A program made the position numbers and the translations under genes. Below the pieces are notes generated by a model. It saw only the letters and a list, made by a program, of their open reading frames with translations. It had not been told where the DNA came from and ran no database searches. A DNA stretch of 64,000 nucleotides, from positions 95,001 through 159,000 of the forward strand of contig WBZZ01004751.1 of the NCBI GenBank assembly GCA_019918135.1, in the 5' to 3' direction. The stretch is from Paulinella micropora. Its lineage: Eukaryota; Cercozoa; Imbricatea; Euglyphida; Paulinellidae. Shown piece after piece: positions 32,118 to 41,377 of the stretch (within the stretch, counting starts at the first letter, position 1; each line of letters starts with the position of its first letter).

Positions 32118-32212
<95 letters not shown>

Positions 32213-33031
32213 TGTTATTATTATTATTCGATAGCATAGTTTAGAGAGGGGAGTATAGATACTTAGCTTTAGTATAGTTAGCTAGTGTGTGTGGCCTTCT
32301 ATCAGTGAGCCTTTCCTTGTTTTTTTTTTTCGGGTATATTTCTTCTAACGGGAAGCGCTGCCATTTTTTTTAAATTTAAACTCTCTTTTTATTATTATTA
32401 TTATTCTTCCTCTTTTGCTGCTGCTTTAATTAGCTTGCTCTTTAAGTTCACATCCGAGGACAACAAACATCGGGAGGGGGCGCTCGCGCTCGACGTTGCA
32501 CTTACAAAGTACAACAATTTCGAACTGAAGGCGTCCACGCAAGTGGAGACATGTGAGGGTGAAACTTCACCTTGTGCTCCCGGGTCTTTTCCCCTATAAG
32601 TATGAAAGATTTTTATAAACTGATTGTTTATTTTTTATTTGCAGGCTCTTCATTGTCTTTCCCATTGGTTGGCGCAAGAAGACTCCTGCGCAAGTAAATC
32701 GAGGTACTGTATGTTTTTCAAAATTCACAAGCTGCACATATTTTTTATACTTGGATGTTGCAGGATCGAAGCGCTTCATTTTTGCTGCGCGCGAGGTCGA
32801 CACTGACGGCGATGGCAAGGCTGACGAAATCCAATATCAGCTCATGGGTTTGGTTTTAACCTTAAACACTCTTGCATGCTTGATCAGTCGCCGATGGACT
32901 TCGAGAAGCAGGTGAAGCCCGCGTGGCTCCTCTACGTCGGTAACCCCACGAACCCGCCTATGATTTGCAACTGGCGGAAGCGGGAGCTTTTGCTTCTGTA
33001 CGAAGCAAACAAGGTCATTTCTTCTTCTTCT

Positions 33032-33067
<36 letters not shown>

Positions 33068-33840
33068 ATTTTTCTTTTTCTTCTTCAAATACATGTTATT
33101 ATTCTTCTTCTCCACCAGCTCCATCTTTTTTTTTTTTTTTTTTGTTTTTGTTTTTGTTTTTGTTTTTGTTTTTGTTTTTTTTGGCATCTTCCTTTTCTTT
33201 ATTTTGCATATTTACTGCATGCTCGCCTGAAACGTTAGAAGAAGAATCAAAAAAAGGGCCCGACTGAGCCTCGCTCTTCGGGCAGGCCAAAAAAACTGAG
33301 ATTCGGTAGCAACATTGTATGTAATGAAAAATGAAGGATGTATTAATATTGTTTGGTTTTTTGTGCAGAATCCATCGACGTCGACGATGTTCCAGACGTT
33401 CCAGACGTCCCTGAAGAAGAAGAGATCCCTGAGCCTCCTATGCCTAAGGGGTCCAGCAAGAAAAAGCCAGGTACTAGCAAATTTCATCTTTTTTTTTGTG
33501 CTTTTTTTTCAGTGTTTCTAATTTCTGACGTGACTAGGCAAGCCGAAGTCCAAAAAGCCCGCGGTCGACGCTGATGAAGTAGACATGTCGTTGGAGGTAT
33601 AATCTTTCCTACTCCTTCTTCTTCTTTTTCTTTTTTTTGTGAGGGGAGGGGGCCCCCCCGGGGGGGGGGGCAAAAGGTCTCTTTGGGCGCCGCAGCATAT
33701 AGTTTAGAGAGGGGAGTATAGCTACTAGCTTTAGTATGGCTAGCTAGTGTGTGTGGCATTCTATCAGTGAGCCTTTCCCTGTCTTTTTTTTTCCGAGTAT
33801 AATCTCTCTAACGGGAAGCGCTGACATTTTTTTTTCAAAC

Positions 33841-33875
<35 letters not shown>

Positions 33876-34141
33876 GGACACCGTGATAGCCCAGTGGTCA
33901 AGTTCTACCATCTGGGCCCTGTCGCCAGTTCGATTCCCGTCGGTGCCACCAGTATTTTCATTGAACATACCGCTCCGTCTGGACCAGTATTTTCATTGAA
34001 CATACCGGCCCGTCTGGAAGTGTTGGAACTGCCCTTGCGGGGGTGTCATTAGAGCTTATCGTCAATTCTTCGTACTCCCCTCACGGGTGAGACGATGGAG
34101 GCGCATGTGCAGAAATGCATCAGCCATTGACAGAGAAGCAC

Positions 34142-34199
<58 letters not shown>

Positions 34200-34465
34200 G
34201 GACACCGTGATAGCCCAGTGGTCAAGTTCTACCATCTGGGCCCTGTCGCCAGTTCGATTCCCGTCGGTGCCACCAGTATTTTCATTGAACATACCGATCC
34301 GTCTGGACCAGTATTTTCATTGAACATACCGGCCCGTCTGGAAGTGTTGGAACTGCCCTTGCGGGGGTGTCATTAGAGCTTATCGTCAATTCTTCGTACT
34401 CCCCTCACGGGTGAGACGATGGAGGCGCATGTGCAGAAATGCATCAGCCATTGACAGAGAAGCAC

Positions 34466-34541
<76 letters not shown>

Positions 34542-34716
34542 TAGGGAGTACATAGGCCATTGGTCCTTTTCAATGGGCTGATTGGTATAAAGCTCCTAGA
34601 GTAATGTTCTATGCCGTTACTTCCTTTATTCCACCGATTGGTGTGGAGACTTTCCTTATGGAATGGAGGACTGGATGCACATGGCCTTTTGGCTCAGCAA
34701 TTGGCAGGAGATACAC

Positions 34717-34771
<55 letters not shown>

Positions 34772-35175
34772 CCCAATGGCCTCAAGGCGTTAAACTGTGA
34801 CGCCAACTCATAACCCTTTGGTGGTAGATGCTGGGGAGGAGGGTCGTTGCGCGCGTAAAAGATCTTAAACTCCGCATATGCTGGTTGATAGCCCAGGACC
34901 CAGCAGACACCAGATTGTTATGGGTGGGGTTTCGAGGCAGCTCTAGCAACCGCGCTTGGTGTATGCACTTGCACATTCGGTGACGTCTTGCAAGAGGTTG
35001 CTGGGACTGCGGAATAACCTCGGCTTAGTGCAGTCTTGCCCTCAGGAGCTCCATCTGTGGCCCCGATCATCAGGCGAGAGACTGACACGGGGGGGTGGAG
35101 GACCTCGAACAAGGGTATTGGAGGCTTATGTCCGTTGAGGATATGCCATTAGCTGCATCAGTACGCCTCAGATAT

Positions 35176-35236
<61 letters not shown>

Positions 35237-35937
35237 TTTGTTGTTGTTGTTGTCGTTGCTGTTGGTTTGTTCTTCCACTGCCTTGTTCGCAAGAAATGAA
35301 CGGCTTCTTTCAAAACAACGGCGACCGGTATTGTATTCAGGGTAGTTCGTCCGCCGGCGTGTCGAAAGAAGTCGTTCAGGATCTTGTGAACAAGGCAATG
35401 TCAGAACAAGCCGCATCCATTAAGGAAATGCTAGCAGAAGAAAGAAAGTTGAGAGAGGAGGAAAGGAAGAAAAAAGAAGCGCAAGATCGGAAGGAAAAAG
35501 AGGCGCAAGAGAAGCGACAACGGGAAGAGGAGAGAAGAAAGAGGAAGAATTCGAAGAAGGAGAAGGAGGAGGAGGAGGAGGAGGAGGAGGAAAGCTCAGA
35601 AGAAGAGAACGAGAGAGTGAAGAAGAAGAAGAAGAAGAAGAAGAAGAAGAAGAAGAAGAAGAAGAATAACAAGAACAAGAAAAACTATGATGATAATGAT
35701 AACAACAACAACAACAACAGCAACAACAACAGCAACAACAACAACAACAACAACAACAAAAATAGTAAGAGCGAGAGAGAAAGCTTGCTGGAGAATCTCA
35801 TCGCGCGGATGGCAGCTGGCGCTCTGTCTGCTGGTAACTCACCTTCCACCCCCCAACGCGGCACCGGTCTCACCGCTCCCAGCTCACCTAACGCATGGGA
35901 GTTTGTTTTAGCATCGCTTGCGCTGACTCGGCGCTAA
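22690..35937 (+). CDS. Transposon cargo gene: charged, multi-exon protein of unknown function
   Basis: Exons that join in phase: 22690-22856, 22911-22968, 23012-23887, 32434-32583, 32645-32703, 32764-32852, 32888-33013, 33239-33305, 33369-33470, 33538-33596, 35341-35937. The protein starts with a small domain (LQAILKNLRGELFLKINGSA), a 230-residue Lys/Glu/Arg run, then FTFLSGLDYQDC and a folded-looking part with FIFAAREVDTDGDGKADEIQ (an EF-hand-like DxDGDG loop) and VKPAWLLYVGNPTNPPMICN. Next come an SGRPKKLRF AT-hook-like motif, an acidic Pro/Val stretch, and a final Lys/Glu then Asn/Lys-rich tail. The true first exon is not found (an ATG lies at 22710), and an alternative ATG at 35296 could start a separate last gene. 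It is divergent from the transposase. No known family. Confidence 0.5.
23090..23785 (+). repeat. (GAG/AAG)n low-complexity tract inside an exon
   Basis: About 700 bp of GAG, GAA and AAG triplets. In the exon frame it encodes Lys/Glu-rich (then Arg-rich by frame) sequence. Long ORFs in all frames here are by-products of the repeat. It lies in exon 3 of the cargo gene and ends where unique sequence resumes (DDQLSGFPPLDSG). Confidence 0.9.
23930..24222 (+). repeat. Repeat family R2 and a SINE R1 tail fragment in (ATT)n
   Basis: About 23932-24106 is a 175-bp element (TAGGGAGTACATAGGCCATC to CAATTGGCAGGAGATACACT) also found at 31021 and 34542. After (ATT)n, 24136-24180 is the last 45 bp of SINE R1 (GGAGGCGCATGTGCAGAAAT to GAGAAGCACT). 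Both sit at the start of the 8.5-kb intron of the cargo gene. Confidence 0.85.
24223..25360. other. LINE 5' region or unrelated repeat; hairpins
   Basis: No gene supported. A perfect 9-bp stem GGTGACCGC/GCGGTCACC with a 9-bp loop lies at 24283-24309. A 13-bp inverted pair, GGCATTTACTCGG (near 24333) and CCGAGTAAATGCC (near 24462), brackets a GT-rich stretch. The GC-rich sequence from about 24700 to 25360 runs directly into the LINE ORF and is probably its 5' untranslated region. Confidence 0.4.
25361..30361 (+). CDS. LINE ORF2-type protein: endonuclease, reverse transcriptase, CCHC
   Basis: One frame from 25361 to 30361, interrupted by a single in-frame TAG at about 27920-27922. First part (853 residues): a basic N-terminus and an APE-type endonuclease (KLLVASHNWQGKTG; GAQEHRMGKKQLS; ending DTDHKAVWAEL). 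After the stop: RT motifs GFRPGRRTTDQVF, LFVDLRKAFPSVW (A), QQGSPLSPTLFNVFMDEL (B), LLYADDVALIA (C) and KYLGVVITDD. A C-terminal CFCCHDDVNESLAHFLWDC (CxxC...H...C) zinc knuckle follows. A 54-bp tandem duplication (WALQQDVKMVQQLMWDK twice) lies near 29293-29400. The upstream start is uncertain. The layout fits an I/Jockey-like or related APE-type LINE. Apart from the stop the frame is intact, so this copy is recently dead. Confidence 0.85.
25361..30412 (+). mobile_element. LINE retrotransposon with (ATT)n tail
   Basis: The ORF stop at 30361 is followed by only about 20 bp (ending GAGGAAGCCTATT) and then an (ATT)n tail. The GAAGC(A)CTATTATT end is nearly the same as the end of SINE R1 (GAGAAGCACTATTATT), suggesting this LINE mobilises the SINE. 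The 5' end is not resolved and may reach back to about 24250. Inserted in the intron of the transposon cargo gene, same strand. Confidence 0.8.
30413..31020 (+). repeat. Two SINE R1 copies in tandem, plus orientation
   Basis: Copies at about 30413-30684 and 30733-30963, each beginning GGACACCGTGATAGCCCAGT and ending GAAGCACTATT, each with its own (ATT)n tail. The second lacks the internal duplication of the TATTTTCATTGAACATACCG segment. Confidence 0.9.
31021..31198 (+). repeat. Repeat family R2 copy
   Basis: Begins TAGGGAGTACATAGGCCATC and ends TTGGCAGGAGATACAT, followed by (ATT)n. Nearly identical to 23932-24106 and 34542-34717. Confidence 0.9.
31238..31380 (+). repeat. Repeat family R4 copy
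   Basis: Diverged start, then GTGTGGCCTTCTATCAGTGA and CTAACGGGAAGCGCTGTCAT, followed by poly-T and (ATT)n. Matches 32228, 33691 and the reverse complement of 20331-20484. Confidence 0.8.
31448..31862 (+). repeat. Repeat family R3 copy
   Basis: A 410-bp unit starting CAGCCCAATGGCCTCAAGGC and ending CGCCTCAGATATAGTATT, then (ATT)n. A second copy is at 34768-35179. The body has no ORF; the short ORFs on it are by-products. It could be another SINE family. Confidence 0.9.
31894..32228 (+). repeat. SINE R1 copy, 5'-truncated, long (ATT)n tail
   Basis: Begins within the R1 body (GTCGCCAGTTCGATTCCCGT) and ends GAAGCACTATT, then about 105 bp of (ATT)n. The 5' truncation is typical of LINE-driven insertion. 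Confidence 0.9.
32228..32375 (+). repeat. Repeat family R4 copy
   Basis: Starts GATAGCATAGTTTAGAGAGG and ends AACGGGAAGCGCTGCCAT with poly-T. Just downstream, 32434 begins the next exon of the cargo gene. Confidence 0.85.
33597..35340 (+). repeat. Repeat-filled intron: R4, two SINE R1, R2, R3
   Basis: Between cargo exons at 33596 and 35341 lie R4 (about 33691-33835), SINE R1 at about 33875-34141 and 34199-34466, R2 at 34542-34717 and R3 at 34768-35179, all separated by (ATT)n. The order R1-R2-R3 parallels 30733-31862. A poly-C/G run sits near 33653-33670. Confidence 0.9.
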
Positions 35938-36299
35938 CTTCAAATGCACGCACCAGGTAGTTTGCATAGCTTTCACTTTTCTCCTTCATCTGAAAGATGT
36001 TTGAATTTGTTTTGTGTTTTTTTTCTTTGTAGTAGTGTAGTATTAATCGTAATTTTTTGCACTGGCAGGTTTGTTATGGTCGAAAGCGGGATTAAGAACG
36101 TTTGTCGCGTGCAAGAGTTAAACAAACTTCTAATTTAGTTAGTATGATATTACGGAGTTAGATTTATTATTTTTTTTAGTAATTAAAGAAATTTTGTTGT
36201 AGAATCTATGTATTTTGCGTGGCGACATCGCACTTCTCTTCCTCCCCCGTTTCCCCCTCCCCCCCTCCCCCCCCCCTGGGGGGGAATTTATTGTAGGTA
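35938..36299 (+). other. 3' end of cargo gene, possible intron, C/G run
   Basis: After the stop at 35937 a GTAGTTTGC donor and a CACTGGCAG acceptor (about 35956-36069) suggest an intron in the 3' region, followed by a short frame ending ELNKLLI at 36138. AATTAAAGAAATTTTG may hold a weak polyadenylation signal. A C-run, CCCCCTCCCCCC then TGGGGGGG, lies next to the right terminal repeat. Confidence 0.4.
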
Positions 36300-36645
36300 A
36301 AAGCAATGTTTATTATCATAATAAAGTAAAATGCTTAATGTAAACAAAGATAAACAAAATTAAAAGAAAATTCTGCATGTTGGGCATTGTTATCATCATA
36401 GATTCATAGTAGCCGGGACTATGAAAAAGGAGAAAGATTACCTGTCGGACCGGTTCCTGCCCACCTCTGAAGATGAAGTTAAAGTGTATTACAATTAATA
36501 AAAACATGTTTTAATATTATTTTTATATGTTTTGCAATCAGTGAATTGATTTCCTTTCATTTCCACACGTTTTCAAAAAAGTCCATATACTTCATGGAAA
36601 ATTTCGGAAAAAGGGATACCCCCAAGATTGTCGAATGTTTAGTTA
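36300..36645 (-). repeat. Right terminal inverted repeat
   Basis: Reverse complement of the left repeat with scattered differences; outer end CGAATGTTTAGTTA at 36645. The following CTA (36646-36648) duplicates the CTA at 15644-15646. Confidence 0.9.
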
Positions 36646-37381
36646 CTATTGTTTGGTTTCCTGTTAGTTTCACATTTTGCCCGTCTTTTGTATCAACATA
36701 ACTTTTATTTGCTCCGTCCGTTGTTGCTGATGGTGTGGCTAAGTTTGTTATTTTGTTGTTATTCAAACTTAATGTTGTTCCCGTTGCGGTTATAATTAAA
36801 GTATTACCTGAATATAACTCTACATACGAACCAGTTATTTGTATCGGATACCAAGTCGCTGTTGCTGTTTTTTGTGCTGCGATCATTCCTATTTTTGTAT
36901 CAAAGGCGATGCCGATACCATCGAAAGTAGTAGGATTGGACGAACCACTTACTTCTAAAACTGATGTAAATTTTTTGTTTCCTGCTATGGTTTGGTCTCC
37001 TGTTAGTTTAACCACCGAAGTGTCAAGAGTAGAAACATCCACACCATCAACAAGATTAACATTTGTTATGCTTTGGCTTTTCATTTCAATCCCCGCACTC
37101 GCATTTATTACATTGCTGAATGTTTTTGTCCCTGCTATTGTTTGGTTTCCTGTTAGTTTAACCACCGAAGTATCAAGAACAGAAACATCAACACCATCAA
37201 CATTACCAACATTTGTAATCGCAAATCCTCCCATATTTAAACTGCCCGTCATAGCCGTTGTGCCGTCCTTTGCCAGTTTCGTATCAGTATATGCTTTTGT
37301 TGAAGCATCGCCGTCATAGAATGGTGCTGGAAGTCCGCTGATTGATGTCGTGCTATTAAAATTAAAAACATTGCCAGTCAA
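36646..37381 (-). CDS. PLV fibre gene, 5' part
   Basis: Reading leftwards: FNFNSTTSISGLPAPFYDGD then repeated units of the type AITNVGNVDGVDVS and VVKLTGNQTIAGTKTF, as in the part left of the transposon. These beta-repeats form trimeric fibre shafts in phage and PLV fibres. A short frame MNIFGRSQEQQSIDTK near 37498 looks like the original N-terminus and parallels MNLFGQS of the block A fibre. Interrupted at its left side by the 21-kb transposon. The gene as a whole is broken by the insertion and about one or two other breaks. Confidence 0.7.
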
Positions 37382-37637
37382 TGTTATTCCACCCCCTGTT
37401 GTTGGGGCGAAGACTATGGACGAGCCGACAATATTCAGTGGATAGCAATAGTTTTAGTATCTATTGACTGCTGTTCTTGCGATCGTCCGAATATATTCAT
37501 TTTTTTAAGACCAAATATATATATATCTTATATTATAAGATTGGATATAAAATAATAGAATTAAAATATGAATCATTTAGGCAATCCGTGGGCATAATAC
37601 TATTACGGCTCTGTGATAATAGACGAGGATTTAGAAG
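37382..37637. promoter_or_regulatory. AT-rich divergent region between two fibre genes
   Basis: The minus-strand fibre gene and the plus-strand fibre gene start head to head here. The core, TATATATATATCTTATATTA near 37518, is very AT-rich and is the likely shared promoter. Short frames MNIFGRS (minus) and MNHLGNPWA (plus) at its borders look like the two N-termini. Confidence 0.45.
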
Positions 37638-38228
37638 TTGATGGAGTATTATATGGCGATCACGGATGACATAACAATATCGTCGCGAAATAATAACTCC
37701 TCTTTGTTGATATCTGATACTGGTTATGTGTCAATTAATAACGAATACGACTTACCAATAGCGGACGGCACGGCGAACCAAGTATTGAAAACGGATGGGT
37801 TGGGTAATACTTCATTTGCTACATTATCTTCAAGTTATATAAGCGATTTTGAATTGGATAAATTAACGGATGTAGTCATAACGGGCACACCCAACAGCAA
37901 TCAATTGCTTATTTACAGCACAGGGCAATGGAGAAATACAACATCACCTTATCTTAGATTGGATGGGCTCGCTATGATGTTTGGAGATTTAAATATGGGA
38001 GGTTTTAACATAGCAAATGTTGGTAATGTTGATGGTGTTGATGTTTCCGCTCTTGATAGTGCTGTGGTTAAACTAACAGGCAACCAAACCATAACAAGAA
38101 ACAAAATATTTACTACTTATTTGGGTATAAAAGACTCAAATCCATTAAACACAGGGAGGTTGTTCTTCAACTACAACAATAATATAGGTGCTATTTATTC
38201 GGCGGAACCAGATGGAGCAACGGGTTAT
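37638..38228 (+). CDS. Third PLV fibre gene, N-terminal part
   Basis: Encodes an N-terminal region with LPIADGTANQVLKTDGLGNT, a motif common at the start of phage and virus fibres. It then gives SDFELDKLTDVVITGTPNSN and the shaft units FNIANVGNVDGVDVSALDSA and VVKLTGNQTI shared with the minus-strand fibre. The protein-like sequence stops at about 38228, where the DNA becomes GC-rich; the ORF continues a little by chance. The shared shaft units show that fibre genes in this element recombine or duplicate with each other. Fossil; only the first part is present. Confidence 0.65.
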
Positions 38229-38414
38229 GTTCTCGGCCACCACGGAGGCCTGCCAGCCGCACGGGCATTCAAAGAGGTCTTGTTGGATGCTGGCAATTTC
38301 GTGGCCGCCGCACGTCTGGCACACCACGCGCTCGGGCCAGCCTGGCACCACGGCTGTTCCCCGGCGCGGTGCGCTCGCTAGCACTTCCTGTAACGAAACA
38401 CCTTCCGCGGTCAT
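38228..38414 (-). CDS. Zinc-ribbon protein fragment at the composition junction
   Basis: From an ATG at 38414 the frame reads MTAEGVSLQEVLASAPRRGT and then VVCQTCGGHEIASIQQDLFE ending in CPCGW, a CxxC...CxC zinc ribbon. It runs into the AT-rich block at 38228, where its character is lost, so the gene was cut by the junction. Its continuation is not found at the other junctions (5290, 8060). Unknown family; similar ribbons occur in many large-virus and cellular proteins. Confidence 0.45.
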
Positions 38415-38653
38415 GTCAGGCAGGACGCGGGTTTCTTTTTGGTCTGGTCCAGGCCCCATTTCCCCTCCCTCCCTCTCCTCCCCCCTTCCTTGCCAAGCCA
38501 AAAAAAAGTGGCGGTACTAGATAAAGGTGGAGAATGGGGAGGGGGGGGGGCCGGCCACCGCCAAGCACCCCCCACCCCTCCCCCATTCTCCCCCTCTCCC
38601 CCCCCATTCTCCTGCCCCCTCTCCCGCCAGCACCCACGCCCCTTATTTAAAAC
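38415..38653. other. C/G-homopolymer spacer before the F-box/LRR gene
   Basis: Contains runs of C and G (for example CCCTCCCTCTCCTCCCCCCT and a G run near 38540) and ends CTTATTTAAAACATGGCG, a TATA-like box directly before the start codon at 38654. Confidence 0.5.
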
Positions 38654-39847
38654 ATGGCGGAAAAAGCAAAACCCGTGAGGAGGAAGCTGGCGGCAGAGGC
38701 CGTAGGCCAGGAAGCGTCGAAGCGCAGGTGCCTTGCGCAGACAAATAGGGCCTTCTTGCTCACTCTGGTAGAGGATGTCTGGCCGACGATCAGAGCCCTG
38801 GCGGGACCCGAAGTTGCGTGCGCCCTGGCACTGACGTGCAGCGCCCTACAGGCGCTGGTGCGGGGCCCCACGTTCTGGTACAACTTCCGACAGCCGGACT
38901 TCGAGTTCGAGCTGCCACTCCACCGGCTTATACTCCTCTACTTGCACAAGTCTACTGTCTTGGGCAGCCTGAGTATTAGACGCCCTGTTCAGGCCAGCGA
39001 CCTCCGTGCGCGCTCGGGCTTCTCAGTTGATAATTTATCTCTTGCTAACCAAGAAGATCAACCATTGGCAGGGCTCTTGCAAGCCTTTCCGTCCGTCCGC
39101 CATTTGTCTCTACGGGCTTGTGCTGACCTTAGCCCGCTAGCACAACTGCGCAGCGCCGGTTCGCTCCTTTCGCTGAGCATCATCCGAACGATCGACCAGC
39201 ACGCAGACGACGCTTTAGCTCAAATCCTGCCAAGACTGACAAAGCTTGGACGGCTTACGCTCTCGGACTGCCCTTACATTACCGACCAGGCACTGCGGGG
39301 GCTCAAGGACCTACAATCACTTTCCCTGCAAAATTGCACCAGAATCACAGGAGAATGCCTAGGTCAGCTCCCCGAGTGCCAGAGGTTCCGAGAGCTACGG
39401 CTCGCGCGTTCCACTCGACTCACCGACAACGTGCTGGCAGCGCTTCGGGACTGCAAATCGCTCGAAAGCCTGTCCCTGGAACATTGTACAGGCCTGACCG
39501 GCTCGCTCAATGTTCCCGCGCTGCGGGGTCTCATCCTCCTGGAATGTACCGATGTTACAGACACCTCGTTGGCTTATTGTTTGCGACACTGTGTCTCGCT
39601 CCAGCATTTAGAAATCGATGGTTGCGCAGAGTTAACTAGTGCGTGGCTCGACGAGTTGCAGCACTGCCCTGACCTGAAACAATTGGAACTACAGTCCTGT
39701 CCACGGATTACCGCGCTAGACGCGATTCAGCATTGCCGTTCGCTGAGCAAGCTTTGCGTGTACAATTCCGAAGGCGTGACTCCCGAAATGCTCGAACGCC
39801 TGCAGAGACGGAGGCCCGACCTAAGAATTGAGTCACAGTTTAATTAA
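38654..39847 (+). CDS. F-box-like / leucine-rich repeat protein 1
   Basis: 397 residues. The N-terminus is basic (AKPVRRKLAAEA; SKRRCLAQ), then an F-box-like segment with VEDVWPTIRALAGPEVACAL and CSALQALVRGPTFWYNFRQP. After FEFELPLHRLILLYLHKS come about ten AMN1-type leucine-rich repeats (CPYITDQALRGLKDLQSLSL; CTRITGECL; STRLTDNVL; CTDVTDTSL; CAELTSAWL). F-box/LRR proteins bring substrates to SCF ubiquitin ligases. The block FWxxxxQPxFEFxxPxHRxIL is shared with the gene at 45191-46699, so the two are paralogues. The frame is intact. Host or viral origin unresolved. Confidence 0.75.
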   Translation: MAEKAKPVRRKLAAEAVGQEASKRRCLAQTNRAFLLTLVEDVWPTIRALAGPEVACALALTCSALQALVRGPTFWYNFRQPDFEFELPLHRLILLYLHKSTVLGSLSIRRPVQASDLRARSGFSVDNLSLANQEDQPLAGLLQAFPSVRHLSLRACADLSPLAQLRSAGSLLSLSIIRTIDQHADDALAQILPRLTKLGRLTLSDCPYITDQALRGLKDLQSLSLQNCTRITGECLGQLPECQRFRELRLARSTRLTDNVLAALRDCKSLESLSLEHCTGLTGSLNVPALRGLILLECTDVTDTSLAYCLRHCVSLQHLEIDGCAELTSAWLDELQHCPDLKQLELQSCPRITALDAIQHCRSLSKLCVYNSEGVTPEMLERLQRRRPDLRIESQFN

Positions 39848-40234
39848 AGCGGACCACAGTCCAACAACAGGAGTGGTTCATGCGCGGCTACGAAAAAGTT
39901 CTGATTTCTGTTCCCTCTGGTGGGGGGCCAAGAGGTGTGGCTCGCGCGAGATCGGGCCTATCCCCCCCCCCCCACCCTCAGCACACACTTAGTCCCGCTT
40001 GACGGGGGCAGATCGAACAGGCAGATCACCGACTGCGGGTCGGCAATTCTTAGCAGCTCTTGTAATTGTTGCGCTGACTTCCCCGTGCCGCGCAGGTTCT
40101 GAAAGGAAAGGATGCCAAAGCTAGGGACTACTACCAGTAATGATTTCTCTTGGCTATTGCACCGGGTTTGTAGTAGTTTTGCGCGCGAACCTTGCTTCTC
40201 TGTTCTGTTCTCTCTCCACACGCTACAGACTCAT
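39848..40234. other. Spacer with possible minus-strand exon
   Basis: Holds a C-run (39961-39971). On the minus strand, after a TTTCCTTTCAG acceptor-like site near 40100, a frame reads NLRGTGKSAQQLQELLRIAD then PQSVICLFDLPPSSGTKC. This looks protein-like and could be a further exon of the gene at 40235-40978, but that gene has its own stop before it. Low confidence. Confidence 0.25.
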
Positions 40235-40978
40235 TTAGCTGATTTTTCGCCGCCACACCCCGCACCTCGTACAGCACTCAGGAAAGATTTTATTGCTGTC
40301 TTCAATGCTCCAGGCCCGCAGCGCCGTTCTGACGCAGCGCAGCGCGCAATCACCCAGCGCTTGGCACAGGATAGGCCACCTTTCCAGCGTGACGTTGGCT
40401 TCAAGCACCTCGCGCCAGACCGGCGGGATCGGGTTCTTGGTCGTGCACTCCAGCCACGAGCGGAGGCTTTCCTCCGGGCGCCTGCAGGCGAGCGGCTCGG
40501 CCTCCACCCCCTTCTCCGGCGGGAGGACCGAGAACAGAGGCGCACGGACGACGCCAAGCCTGGACAGGCCCTCGTCCAGCAACGCCAGGTCCCGCCACAC
40601 CAACGTCTTGCCCGTGCAGTACGACAGATCTTCCAACAAAAGGTATTTCAACGCCTGCGCAAGCTGGCGGAGCAACGGTCCGGGCAGCTGCGCCAAGTTA
40701 AAGCTCGGCCCGCCATTGTATTTAGAGGGGCTAGATTCGAATAAGCGATCTTGACCAACCTGAAACACGTACGTGCCTGGGCCACCCGCGCTGATTGGCG
40801 TGGTCGACAGAAATTCCAGGCCAGGGATGCGGTCTTCTCTGACTAGTCTGCCTTGGCTGTAAACTAAGCTGGTCGTTTTAGAGGCCCGGACTTCGCCAAA
40901 GACTCGTGTTTTTCTGTCTGGCCCCCCTCCTTTTGTTGAGTGCGGAACGGAGGTGGCCACGTTCAGACTGATCTTCAT
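40235..40978 (-). CDS. Unknown 247-residue protein
   Basis: Start MKISLNVATSVPHSTKGGGP with a plausible beta-rich first half (RVFGEVRASKTTSLVYSQGR; STTPISAGGPGTYVFQVGQD) and a helical second half (PGPLLRQLAQALKYLLLEDL; WPILCQALGDCALRCVRTAL) ending in Cys-rich CCTRCGVWRRKIS. The frame is clean and codon use GC-rich like its neighbours. It converges with the F-box/LRR gene and diverges from the nuclease gene at 41378. No family recognised and no transmembrane segment. Confidence 0.5.
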   Translation of the reverse strand: MKISLNVATSVPHSTKGGGPDRKTRVFGEVRASKTTSLVYSQGRLVREDRIPGLEFLSTTPISAGGPGTYVFQVGQDRLFESSPSKYNGGPSFNLAQLPGPLLRQLAQALKYLLLEDLSYCTGKTLVWRDLALLDEGLSRLGVVRAPLFSVLPPEKGVEAEPLACRRPEESLRSWLECTTKNPIPPVWREVLEANVTLERWPILCQALGDCALRCVRTALRAWSIEDSNKIFPECCTRCGVWRRKIS

Positions 40979-41377
40979 TTTTCTTTAAGACACAAGGGGG
41001 GTCGGGCTGGGGAGGGCGGGAAGGGCGAAAAGCCTTTTTTTTGTAACTAGAGAAAAAAAATTAAAAACCAAAAAGTGTACCCACTGTCTTTTCAAACCCC
41101 CCTGCGCTTTTTTCTCCTTGACGATGCAAAGAACCAAAAAAAAAGATCGGGCGACGGGGGGGGGGGGGGGGAAAGAGGGAAAACTCTTTCCGTGCTCTCT
41201 CTCTTTGGGGAGGGGGGAAGACAGCCTACCCTTTTTTCTTCCCCCCCCAAATCCGTGTATTTTTTCTTCTTCTTTGCCCTTTTCTTTCTTTTACTTTCGA
41301 ACCCCACACCCCCCTCCCTCCTCCTTCCTTTTCTTGGACATTCCGTTCAAAAGAGCAAAAACGCCAAGAACTGCAGC
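40979..41377. other. Divergent spacer with homopolymer runs
   Basis: AT-rich core (AGAGAAAAAAAATTAAAAACC), then a G run of about 18 near 41157, C runs and T/C-rich sequence up to the ATG at 41378. No gene supported; likely promoters for the flanking genes. Confidence 0.45.

Noticed and set aside
40112-40754. Plus-strand ORF opposite the 247-residue gene
   Set aside because: Arg/Pro/Gln-rich shadow frame; the minus frame has a better start and more protein-like composition.
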